Part shown: piece after piece, positions 55,847 to 64,000 of the stretch | Position numbering within the stretch: position 1 is the first letter of the stretch | Layout of the letters: each line of letters begins with the position of its first letter | Origin: Alphaproteobacteria bacterium | GTDB lineage: Bacteria; Myxococcota_A; UBA796; UBA2385 | Length of the DNA: 64,000 bases | Assembly: GCA_020632755.1 (NCBI GenBank) | Contig: JACKEY010000014.1 | Coordinates: forward strand, 62,001 to 126,000 | Reading direction: 5' to 3' | Made by a program: the position numbers and the translations under genes | Notes under the pieces: generated by a model | What the model was told of the DNA's origin: nothing | Databases searched by the model: none | The model's input: the letters and a program-made list of their open reading frames with translations, nothing else

Positions 55847-57688
55847 TCAGCGGTCGGGAGCGTTCTGCAGCAGCGCTGCGAGGTCGAAGCCCCACACGCT
55901 TCCAACCACATGGGGCGGAGCGTCGTTCCCACGGGTCCACATCTCGTCCGCGATCCACACTCGGCCGGATGGCGAGTCGGCGATCTCGACCTGCCCAGGT
56001 CCAGTCATCTGGTAGTCGACGGCCCAGTGGTCATTGTCCTCCGTCCATGCCACCCAGCTGTCGACGTCTTCGATGGCCACATCACTCCAGTGCCAGCCGC
56101 GCAGCACTGCGACGCGCCCCAGGAACCTGGCTTCGAATGCGTCCATGGACATGGGACCACGCATGGCCACGACGACGACCGGCACTCCAGCCAGCGCTCC
56201 GACCGCGATGTCTGTGAAGCCGCGTTCGTCCCACTCGATGCCGTAGATCTCCGGCATTCCAGCGGGGAACGGAAGCTCGAAGCGGCTGGTGGGTGTCTCG
56301 ACAGGCCCCCAAGATGCCGACGGCCCTCGATACGCGGTCCAACCTGTCTGACCGAAGACGATGAGGTCGTTCAGTCCGTCGTCGTCCAGGTCCTCGTCTA
56401 CGACGAAGCCGTGGACCCGGCCGGGCGCGATCATGCCGCCATCGCATCGAATGGTCGTCGAGGCGTCGTCGAGGGTGAGCGTCGCCCCGCTGGGTGTGGC
56501 GGCGATGTCGGCCCCGGAGAAGACGGCAGCGCAGATCCCCTCTTCGGTCACGGAGCTGGACGTGTTCGTGATGATGTCGGGCTGATCATCCCCTGTCATC
56601 TCGACAACAGCGAACACGCCCCTGGGCCCGCTGTCGATGAAGACGTGGTCGCCGTAGCCAGACTGGCCAACGCGGTGGGGGTCTCGAATGACCACGATGT
56701 GTTCGACGGCCGAGCTCGTCGGCGAACGCGGGCCTGTGGTCCAGTGGGCGGCGTCGCCAAGGGTCAGATTCGACACGATGTCGGCGAGCCCGTTTCCGGT
56801 GATCTCGACCACGACTTGATGGTCGCCAAGGCGTTCGTCCAGGGCCTGCTCGATGGTCGCATCGGCGTCATCGACCGGGTCGGAACTCGACCTGGTTGGA
56901 GCGGTGAAGATGAGCGCGCCGGGTGACGACTCTGGTGTGATGTCGAGGGACGCCGCGCTCACGATCAGGTCTTCGACACCGTCGCCGGTGAAGTCACCCG
57001 TACAGTCGAACCCGATCCCGATGCCGGTCCGCTTGGAAGCCCCCACTCCCGACCCGTCGTCCGTGAGCGAGAACTGTTCCGACGTCCCCCAGTCACCGTC
57101 GCTGCTGATCGAGACGATGCTTCCTGCAGCGAAGACCTCGCCGTCCCACGCCTCGCCCGGAGCTCCGACCAGGAGTTCTGGGCGTCCGTCTGCGTCCACG
57201 TCGCAATTCGCCCGCATCCGGTACCCGAGCTTCTGGAGGGTGAAGTCATGGACCTGCACGGAAGCTCTTCCCACCTTCCATCCACAACCCGGTTCATCCA
57301 CGGAGCCGTCACAGTCGTCGTCGATTGTGTTGTCGCACAGCTCCAACTTTCCCGAGCGAACCTGTGCCGTCCAGTCGTCACAGTCGTTGCCGCCGAAGTC
57401 TTCGTGGCGGTCCCCGTCCGCATCGGCGTCGTAGTCGTCGCCGCCGCGGCAGTCCTGATCCACGCCGTCGTACCAGACCTCGTCGGCGCCCGGATAGACG
57501 GCCGGGTCGGTGTCGTCACAGTCGGTGCCGCCGGATGACTCCGACGCATACCCGTCGCCGTCCGCGTCGGTGATCGACGTCGGGTTCCCGGAGTCGGTGT
57601 CGTCGCCTGCAGACCGCCGATGCCCGGGTTCTTCCTCGGAACACCCCCCAAGCAGCATCGCAGCGAGCCCCAGGCTCGTGCTCAGCAC
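55847..57688 (-). CDS. Lipoprotein with MopE-type and FG-GAP-like repeats
   Basis: A 613-residue protein starting at GTG 57688. The signal ends AAMLLGGC (Cys16). Residues about 40-135 hold two or three MopE-type metal-binding units (TDCDDTDPAVYPGADEVWYD, CDNTIDDDCDGSVDEPGC). Residues 140-600 contain FG-GAP/VCBS-like blades (NCDVDADGRPELLVGAPGEA, DCTGDFTGDGVEDLIVSAA, VVEMTGDDQPDIITN, EDLDDDGLNDLIVFG), an integrin-like beta-propeller with calcium sites. It is expected on the cell surface. Sampled lines are about 62-63% G+C, lower than neighbours. The gap after fumA holds a hairpin. Confidence 0.85.
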   Translation of the reverse strand: MLSTSLGLAAMLLGGCSEEEPGHRRSAGDDTDSGNPTSITDADGDGYASESSGGTDCDDTDPAVYPGADEVWYDGVDQDCRGGDDYDADADGDRHEDFGGNDCDDWTAQVRSGKLELCDNTIDDDCDGSVDEPGCGWKVGRASVQVHDFTLQKLGYRMRANCDVDADGRPELLVGAPGEAWDGEVFAAGSIVSISSDGDWGTSEQFSLTDDGSGVGASKRTGIGIGFDCTGDFTGDGVEDLIVSAASLDITPESSPGALIFTAPTRSSSDPVDDADATIEQALDERLGDHQVVVEITGNGLADIVSNLTLGDAAHWTTGPRSPTSSAVEHIVVIRDPHRVGQSGYGDHVFIDSGPRGVFAVVEMTGDDQPDIITNTSSSVTEEGICAAVFSGADIAATPSGATLTLDDASTTIRCDGGMIAPGRVHGFVVDEDLDDDGLNDLIVFGQTGWTAYRGPSASWGPVETPTSRFELPFPAGMPEIYGIEWDERGFTDIAVGALAGVPVVVVAMRGPMSMDAFEARFLGRVAVLRGWHWSDVAIEDVDSWVAWTEDNDHWAVDYQMTGPGQVEIADSPSGRVWIADEMWTRGNDAPPHVVGSVWGFDLAALLQNAPDR

Positions 57689-57726
57689 TTCCGCCTCGGC
57701 GTGGACGATCTCGTCATCGGGTGCCT

Positions 57727-57760
57727 CCTCGGTCAGGGCGCAGGTGCCGCCTGACCGAGG
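57727..57760 (-). terminator. 11-bp stem hairpin downstream of fumA
   Basis: CCTCGGTCAGG (57727-57737) and CCTGACCGAGG (57750-57760) form a perfect 11-bp stem with a 12-base loop, 36 bases past the fumarase stop (minus strand) and before the next minus-strand gene. No T-run follows, so it is a hairpin terminator candidate only. Confidence 0.5.
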
Positions 57761-57796
57761 CTACCGCTGCCCCGCCGGGCTGTCGAGCAGCCCCCC

Positions 57797-59404
<1,608 letters not shown>

Positions 59405-59434
59405 CGGGCTCTCCTCGACGGGAAGGAGCGCCGC

Positions 59435-60373
59435 CTAACCGCCCGGAGCGGCGACCAGCGTCGCGACCCAGGCCGCGGTCGCGACCAGCAGCACCGCGCC
59501 CTCGGCCCGGACCAGCCGCCGGCCGGTCCACATCATGAACACCAGCCCGACGGACAGGCCGAGCATCCACAGCCCGTCGCCCCGCAGCAGGCCCAGGCTG
59601 ACCGGCAGTGGCTCGACCACGGCCGTCAGGCCCAGGATGCCGAGCACGTTGAAGATGTTGCTGCCGACGACGTTGCCGACGGCGACGTCGGTCCGCCCCC
59701 GCAGGCTGGCGGCCACGCTCGTCGCGAGCTCGGGCAGCGACGTGCCCAGGCTGACCAGGGTCAGGCCGATGACCCGCTCGCTCATGCCGGCCGCCCGCGC
59801 GATGGTGAGCGCGCCGCCCAGGAAGTACTGGGCCCCGATGGCCAGGCCCAGCACGGCCATCGCCAGGGTGACCAGGGTGACCACCCACCCGCCGCCGCCA
59901 CTCGCCAGCTCGTCGTCGGGCTCGGCCCGGGACAGGCGGTACAGCCAGGGCAGGCCGGCGGCCAGCAGGATGACGCCTTCGATCCGTCCCAGCACACCGT
60001 TCCAGCCGAGCGCCACCGTCGCGACCGCGGCGGCCACCATCAGCGGCGCGTCGCGGCGCAGGGTGGCCGACAGCACGGGCTGCACCCGGATCACCGCCGA
60101 CAGGCCCAGGATCAGGCCGACGTTGACGATGTTGCTGCCGATGACGTTGGCGGCCGCCAGGTCGGCGCTGCCGTCGACGGCCGCCCGCAGCGACACGACC
60201 AGCTCGGGCAGCGACGTGCCCGCGGCCACCACGGTGAGCGCGACGGCGGTGGTGGGCAGCTTGAGGAGCGCGCCCAGGCGGATGGCCGCGGCGACCAGGC
60301 GGTCCGCCGAGACCGTGAGCACGACGAGGCTGGCGGCGGCGACGAACACCGCATCCCAGGGGATCTGCGACAA
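59435..60373 (-). CDS. Calcium/sodium-type cation exchanger (CaCA family, YrbG-like)
   Basis: A 312-residue protein with ten hydrophobic segments in two inverted halves. The alpha repeats are VAAGTSLPELVVSL with NVIGSNIVNVGLILG, and VSLGTSLPELATSV with NVVGSNIFNVLGILG: the two Glu and paired Asn form the ion site of CaCA exchangers. Start chosen: TTG at 60373 with GGAG five bases upstream; other in-frame starts exist further out and make the N-terminus longer. It exports calcium in exchange for sodium or protons (family knowledge). Confidence 0.87.
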   Translation of the reverse strand: MSQIPWDAVFVAAASLVVLTVSADRLVAAAIRLGALLKLPTTAVALTVVAAGTSLPELVVSLRAAVDGSADLAAANVIGSNIVNVGLILGLSAVIRVQPVLSATLRRDAPLMVAAAVATVALGWNGVLGRIEGVILLAAGLPWLYRLSRAEPDDELASGGGGWVVTLVTLAMAVLGLAIGAQYFLGGALTIARAAGMSERVIGLTLVSLGTSLPELATSVAASLRGRTDVAVGNVVGSNIFNVLGILGLTAVVEPLPVSLGLLRGDGLWMLGLSVGLVFMMWTGRRLVRAEGAVLLVATAAWVATLVAAPGG

Positions 60374-60448
60374 GGAGACTCCGGGGAGGAGGAGCCTGTC
60401 GGCGACATGCCGTGACAGCTCTTGGGATCCCGTGACGCACGCCCTGCA

Positions 60449-60454
60449 TAACGT
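60449..60454 (+). promoter_or_regulatory. -10-like hexamer TAACGT
   Basis: TAACGT lies 26 bases before a small ORF's ATG (60481), which has GGAG six bases upstream. Confidence 0.35.
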
Positions 60455-60480
60455 GGCTGCATCCAACCGATGGAGCCGTC

Positions 60481-60609
60481 ATGCGCGAGTGGACCACCTG
60501 GGCCGGCCTGGCCCTCTTCGCCCTCTGCTTCGCTTCCCTCAAGGTGCAGTACGTCGCCCCGGTCGCCGTCCCGGCCACCGTGGCGACCGCCGACACGTCC
60601 GGTCACTGA
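60481..60609 (+). CDS. Possible 42-residue membrane or secreted peptide
   Basis: The short ORF MREWTTWAGLALFALCFASL... ends GH at 60609 and encodes one hydrophobic segment followed by a Val/Ala/Thr-rich tail. It has GGAG before the ATG and TAACGT in a promoter position, and lies between genes on the opposite strand. Small size means chance cannot be excluded. Confidence 0.4.
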   Translation: MREWTTWAGLALFALCFASLKVQYVAPVAVPATVATADTSGH

Positions 60610-60615
60610 CCCCGC

Positions 60616-62304
60616 TCAGCGGGGACGCAGCGGCGTCGGGCCCAGCGCCCGTGGTCCCGCTGGCCGGGGCGCCGCGTCCGCGGCCAGCGGTCGCCGCAGC
60701 CCCGGGAAGGCCGGTCCCGCCAGGGTCTCCGTCGCGTCGGTGCGCGTGCCGACGAAGGCGCGGTTGACCACGTAGTCGCTCTCGCCGTCGCCCCCGGCGT
60801 CGACGAAGGTCAGGTCGTAGGCGTAGCCGTCGAGCAGCACCCAGAAGGTGTCGGTGGACGCGGGCTCGAGCTCCTCGGTCACGACGTAGCCCAGGCTCTC
60901 GAGCAGGGGCATGCTGGCGTGCAGGCTGTCGCCCTCGCGCCAGATGACGATCTCGCCGACGTTGTTCTCGTCGACGTAGGTGCCGACGTGGGCGTCGAGC
61001 CCGTCGGGGTCCCACGGGGCGGAGGGGGCGGCCGTGGTGCCGCCGAGGGCGACCAGGGTGGACATCGCGGTCGAGATGCTGCTGCCCCAGCTGGTGCCCT
61101 GGCCGCTGGACAGCACGCTGATCGCGAAGTCGTGCTCGGGCAGCACGTAGAAGGCGCTGGTGAAGGACAGCGTGTTGCCGCCGTGGTCCCAGATGGGGGT
61201 CTCGTGGTAGCCGTCGCTCAGGTCCACGCCGTCGCCGACGAAGACGCCGTAGCCGTAGCCGATGCCCGCCCACGCCGCGCTCGGCACCAGGACATGCTTG
61301 TCGGTCATGGACTGGCGCAGGGCGTCGTCGAGCACCGCCGGGTCGCCGTCCATCAGGAAGCGCGCCATGTGCAGCATGTCGGTCGGCGTGCTCCAGGTGT
61401 TGGCGCCGGCCGGCCGGCCGTGGGCCAGGTCGGGGGTCTTCTCGAAGGGCACCTCGCCCTCGCGGGCCTCGCCGGTCGCGGTGATCCACAGCCCGTAGCT
61501 CTCGCTGTAGTTGCCCAGCGCCTCGGCGTGGTCGTTGCCCATCACGGTGCGCGCCATGCCCAGCGGCCCGAAGACGTCGGCCTCCATGATGTCGCGGTAC
61601 CAGCGCCCGGTGGGATCGTGGTGCTCGACGACCAGCCCGGCCACGTCGAAGTTCGGGTTGCTGTAGTTCCAGAAGTCGCCGGGGGTCGCCATCAGCCACA
61701 GGTAGGGGAAGAAGACGGTGTCGTGCCAGACGGCCAGGTCTTCGTCCTCGGGGCCCGCGCCCCAGTCGATGTAGTCGTAGAAGGCGCCCTGGTGGGTGAG
61801 CAGGTGCTCCATCTCGATCTGATCGTTCCAGTCGGCGCCCAGGGCGAACTCGCTGTCCGGGTAGGTCTCGGCCAGCGAGGTCTCGAGCCCGTAGGTCCCG
61901 GCTTCGATCTGCTGCAGGAGCGCCACCGACGTGAACATCTTGGTGGTGCTGCCCAGCTGGAACAGGGTGTCGACGTCGACGGGGGTCTCGGTCTCCCAGT
62001 CCTTGAAGCCCAGCGCCACGCGGCAGGTGATCTCGCCGCCCTCCATGATGGCCGCGGACACGCCGGGGCCGTCCTGGGCGGCCAGCTCGGCCTCGAGCGC
62101 CGCGATGAAGGCGTCGTGGCGGGCCTCGCAGCCGACCCGGGTCACGCCGTCGCCGCCGCCGCTGTCGGTGCCCCCGTCGCTGCTGCCGCTGTCGTCGGCG
62201 TCCTTGTCGCCGCAGGCGGCCAGGGGCAGGGCGCCGCAGGCGGCCAGGGCGAGGGTGCCCAGGGCGAGGGGGAGGATCGGCGAGGTGCGGGCGAGGGGGC
62301 GCAT
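60616..62304 (-). CDS. Beta-lactamase-fold serine hydrolase lipoprotein
   Basis: A 562-residue protein. The signal has two possible lipobox cysteines (LALAAC and LPLAAC, Cys23 and Cys31), followed by a DSGSSDGG-type linker. The class C beta-lactamase/DD-peptidase-like domain starts near residue 60: nucleophile Ser119 in STTK (Ser-x-x-Lys), the YSN Tyr in WNYSNPNFDVAG and the HGG box in DHGGNTLSF. The last 150 residues are a beta domain (VGTYVDENNVGEIVIWREGD) like the C-terminal domain of related esterases. Substrate may be an ester or peptide. Start: ATG at 62304 with GGAG upstream. Confidence 0.88.
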   Translation of the reverse strand: MRPLARTSPILPLALGTLALAACGALPLAACGDKDADDSGSSDGGTDSGGGDGVTRVGCEARHDAFIAALEAELAAQDGPGVSAAIMEGGEITCRVALGFKDWETETPVDVDTLFQLGSTTKMFTSVALLQQIEAGTYGLETSLAETYPDSEFALGADWNDQIEMEHLLTHQGAFYDYIDWGAGPEDEDLAVWHDTVFFPYLWLMATPGDFWNYSNPNFDVAGLVVEHHDPTGRWYRDIMEADVFGPLGMARTVMGNDHAEALGNYSESYGLWITATGEAREGEVPFEKTPDLAHGRPAGANTWSTPTDMLHMARFLMDGDPAVLDDALRQSMTDKHVLVPSAAWAGIGYGYGVFVGDGVDLSDGYHETPIWDHGGNTLSFTSAFYVLPEHDFAISVLSSGQGTSWGSSISTAMSTLVALGGTTAAPSAPWDPDGLDAHVGTYVDENNVGEIVIWREGDSLHASMPLLESLGYVVTEELEPASTDTFWVLLDGYAYDLTFVDAGGDGESDYVVNRAFVGTRTDATETLAGPAFPGLRRPLAADAAPRPAGPRALGPTPLRPR

Positions 62305-62327
62305 GGGGACTCCGAAGCTACGGCGGC

Positions 62328-62333
62328 AGTGTA
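62328..62333 (-). promoter_or_regulatory. -10-like hexamer TACACT (leadered class)
   Basis: On the minus strand TACACT lies 23 bases before the ATG at 62304. A second candidate, TAGCTT at 62320-62315, is ten bases before it. Confidence 0.35.
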
Positions 62334-62405
62334 GGCCCGGCCTACGGACGTTCACCGCCTTCCTTGCACGCACCGGCTACGTGAGGCACCCCTGGTGGAG
62401 CCCCG

Positions 62406-64000
62406 ATGTCCTCGTCCGCGCGCCTGCTGCCCGCCTCCTCCCTGCGCTGGACCTGCGACCCGGCCGCGCTCGGCTTCTCCTCCACCGAAGAGCTGCCGGC
62501 CCCCGACCGGGTGGTCGGCCAGGACCGCGCCGTCGCCTCCGTGCGCTTCGCCATCGACATGGCCCACCCCGGCTACAACCTGGTGGCGGTCGGCCCCGAC
62601 GGCGTGGGCCGCCACTCCGTCGTGCGCCAGTTCCTGGAAGCCGAGGCCGCTCGCCGGCCCGCCCCGCCCGACCTGGTCTACGTGCACTGCTTCGCGGACA
62701 GCGCGACGCCGATGGCGCTGACCCTGGCCCCCGGCCAGGGGCCGGTGCTGCAGAAGACCGCCGCGGCCCTGGTCGACGAGCTGCAGGCGGCGCTCACCGC
62801 GGCCTTCGAGTCCGAGGACTACCTGGACCGCCGGCAGTACATCCACGACCAGGCCGAGGCCGCCCGCGAGAGCATCTTCGAGGCGGTGAAGGAGAAGGCC
62901 CGCGAGCAGGGGCTGGTCGTGCTGCGCGCGCCGGGCGGGGTGGTGCTGGCCCCTCTGGTCGACGGCGAGGTGGTCCCCAGCGAGCAGTTCGAGACCCTGG
63001 ACGCCGAGACCCGCGCCCGCATCGACGCCGCGATGGCCGCGATCCACGACGACGTGAACGAAGCCGTCCGCAAGATGCCCGGCCTGCAGAAGCGCGCCCG
63101 GGAGATGGTCGCCGCCTTGGACCGCGAGGTCGCCCGCGCCGCCATCGCCCCGCCCTTCGCCGACGCCCGGGCCCGCCACGCCGACCCCGCCGTGCAGGCC
63201 TGGCTCGACGCCATGGCCGCCGACGTGGTCGAGAACCACGAGCACTTCCTGCCCGTGTCCGAGGACGAGGGCATCGACCTGGCCGAGGCCCTGCGCGGCA
63301 CGGCCGACACCGACGACGACGGCTGGTCGAGCCTGCGGCGCTACCGGGTCAACGTGCTGGTCAGCCACGATCCGGCCGGCGGCGCCCCGGTCGTCCAGGA
63401 GGACGACCCGAACCTGGGCAACCTGCTCGGCCGCATCGAGCACGTCGCGTCCTTCGGCGCGCTGACCACCGACTTCACCCGCATCCGGCCCGGGGCGCTG
63501 CACCGCGCCAGCGGCGGCTTCCTGGTGCTGGCGGCGCGGCGACTGCTGACCGAGCCCCTGGCCTGGCAGTACCTCAAGCAGGCCCTGCGCCAGGGCCAGC
63601 TGCGCATCCCGCCGGCATCCGACATGGGGCTGTCGATCAGCACCGTCAGCCTGCAGCCCGGGCCCTTCGCCCTGGACGTGAAGGTGGTGCTCGTCGCGGA
63701 TCGGCTGCTGCACTACCTGCTCACCGAGACCGACCCGGAAGTGGCCCGCCTGTTCAAGGTGGTGGCCGACTTCGACGAGGACATGGACCGCACGGCCGAT
63801 CTCGACGGCATGGCCGCCCTGGTCGGGGCCCTGGCGCGCACCCACGGGCTGTTGCCGCTCGACGCCGCGGCGGTGGCCGCCGTGCTCGAGCACGCCGCCC
63901 GCATGGCCAGCCACCAGCAGCGCCTGTCGACCCACGTCGAGGCGCTGTCGGACCTGCTGCGCGAGGCCGACCACCACGCCCGCCGGGCCGGGCACGCGCC
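62406..64000 (+). CDS. Lon-like ATP-dependent protease / AAA family (YcbZ-LonB type), partial
   Basis: An open frame of 531 codons that runs off the window without a stop. The start ATG at 62406 has GGTGGAG upstream. The N-terminus (LPAPDRVVGQDRAVASVRFAI) and the Walker A-like loop GPDGVGRHSVVRQF lack the usual Lys (Arg or His instead), as in many LonB/YcbZ proteins. A long helical insert (residues about 125-250) and FEDPNLGNLLGRIEHVASFG-like sequence (here DDPNLGNLLGRIEHVASFG) with GALHRASGGFLVLAARRLL are typical. The peptidase domain would lie beyond the end. The missing Lys may mean weak ATPase use. Confidence 0.85.
   Translation, partial: MSSSARLLPASSLRWTCDPAALGFSSTEELPAPDRVVGQDRAVASVRFAIDMAHPGYNLVAVGPDGVGRHSVVRQFLEAEAARRPAPPDLVYVHCFADSATPMALTLAPGQGPVLQKTAAALVDELQAALTAAFESEDYLDRRQYIHDQAEAARESIFEAVKEKAREQGLVVLRAPGGVVLAPLVDGEVVPSEQFETLDAETRARIDAAMAAIHDDVNEAVRKMPGLQKRAREMVAALDREVARAAIAPPFADARARHADPAVQAWLDAMAADVVENHEHFLPVSEDEGIDLAEALRGTADTDDDGWSSLRRYRVNVLVSHDPAGGAPVVQEDDPNLGNLLGRIEHVASFGALTTDFTRIRPGALHRASGGFLVLAARRLLTEPLAWQYLKQALRQGQLRIPPASDMGLSISTVSLQPGPFALDVKVVLVADRLLHYLLTETDPEVARLFKVVADFDEDMDRTADLDGMAALVGALARTHGLLPLDAAAVAAVLEHAARMASHQQRLSTHVEALSDLLREADHHARRAGHA

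Overview
The window is about 72% G+C by eye. It reads as a Myxococcota (deltaproteobacterial) chromosome segment, possibly from a metagenome-assembled genome. The signs are lipoproteins with Asp/Ser-Gly-Gly linkers after the lipobox, MopE-type Ca/metal-binding repeats (DADGDG...CNDIDDDCD), a Ser/Thr kinase fused to a formylglycine-enzyme-like domain beside a GAF/sigma-54 activator, and many secreted proteins of unknown role. Almost all sequence is coding, no gap exceeds 300 bases, and I saw no rRNA, tRNA, IS element, prophage or CRISPR array.

Layout. 1-4262 (+): the tail of an adenylating enzyme, then LuxE, LuxC and a sulfotransferase-glycosyltransferase fusion, chained by GTGA/ATGA overlaps; this looks like a surface-glycan or lipid modification operon. 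4259-7827 (-): glycosyltransferase, a linker-rich lipoprotein with a GHL15-like hydrolase domain, and a small secreted protein with a metzincin zinc motif. 9111-12296 (-): a GntR-controlled GMC oxidoreductase operon. 12372-19707: ABA4-like protein, a cupin/HemF-like fusion, an Old Yellow Enzyme, YigZ, TmcA and a lipoprotein. 19746-29140: RarA fused to a methyltransferase-like domain, a second sulfotransferase, an M1 peptidase and a YghO-like protein. 29320-36344 (+): MFS transporter, secreted protein, sigma-54 activator, kinase-FGE protein and TPR lipoprotein. 36352-43795 (-): a polyamine-type cluster (SpeD, two DUF4178 proteins, a small membrane protein, DUF350, membrane SpeE) followed by two uncharacterised genes. 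43845-57688: mixed small genes, two MopE-type lipoproteins, a ceramidase-like hydrolase, and two patches of lower G+C. 57797-64000: class I fumarase, a Ca/Na-type exchanger, a 42-residue ORF, a beta-lactamase-fold lipoprotein and the start of a Lon-like protease that runs off the window.

Two genome-level signals stand out. First, about ten genes have a TAnnnT-like -10 hexamer exactly 6 (once 7) bases before the start codon and no Shine-Dalgarno, which is the geometry of leaderless mRNAs. A second class has the same hexamer 17-26 bases upstream together with a Shine-Dalgarno. Second, the tetranucleotide CTAG is very rare here (14 occurrences found by hand), yet ten of the 14 lie in five copies of a 13-bp palindrome, CTAGC-N3-GCTAG. 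Three copies sit on TAG stop codons and two lie inside genes. Neither signal is explained by the annotated features.
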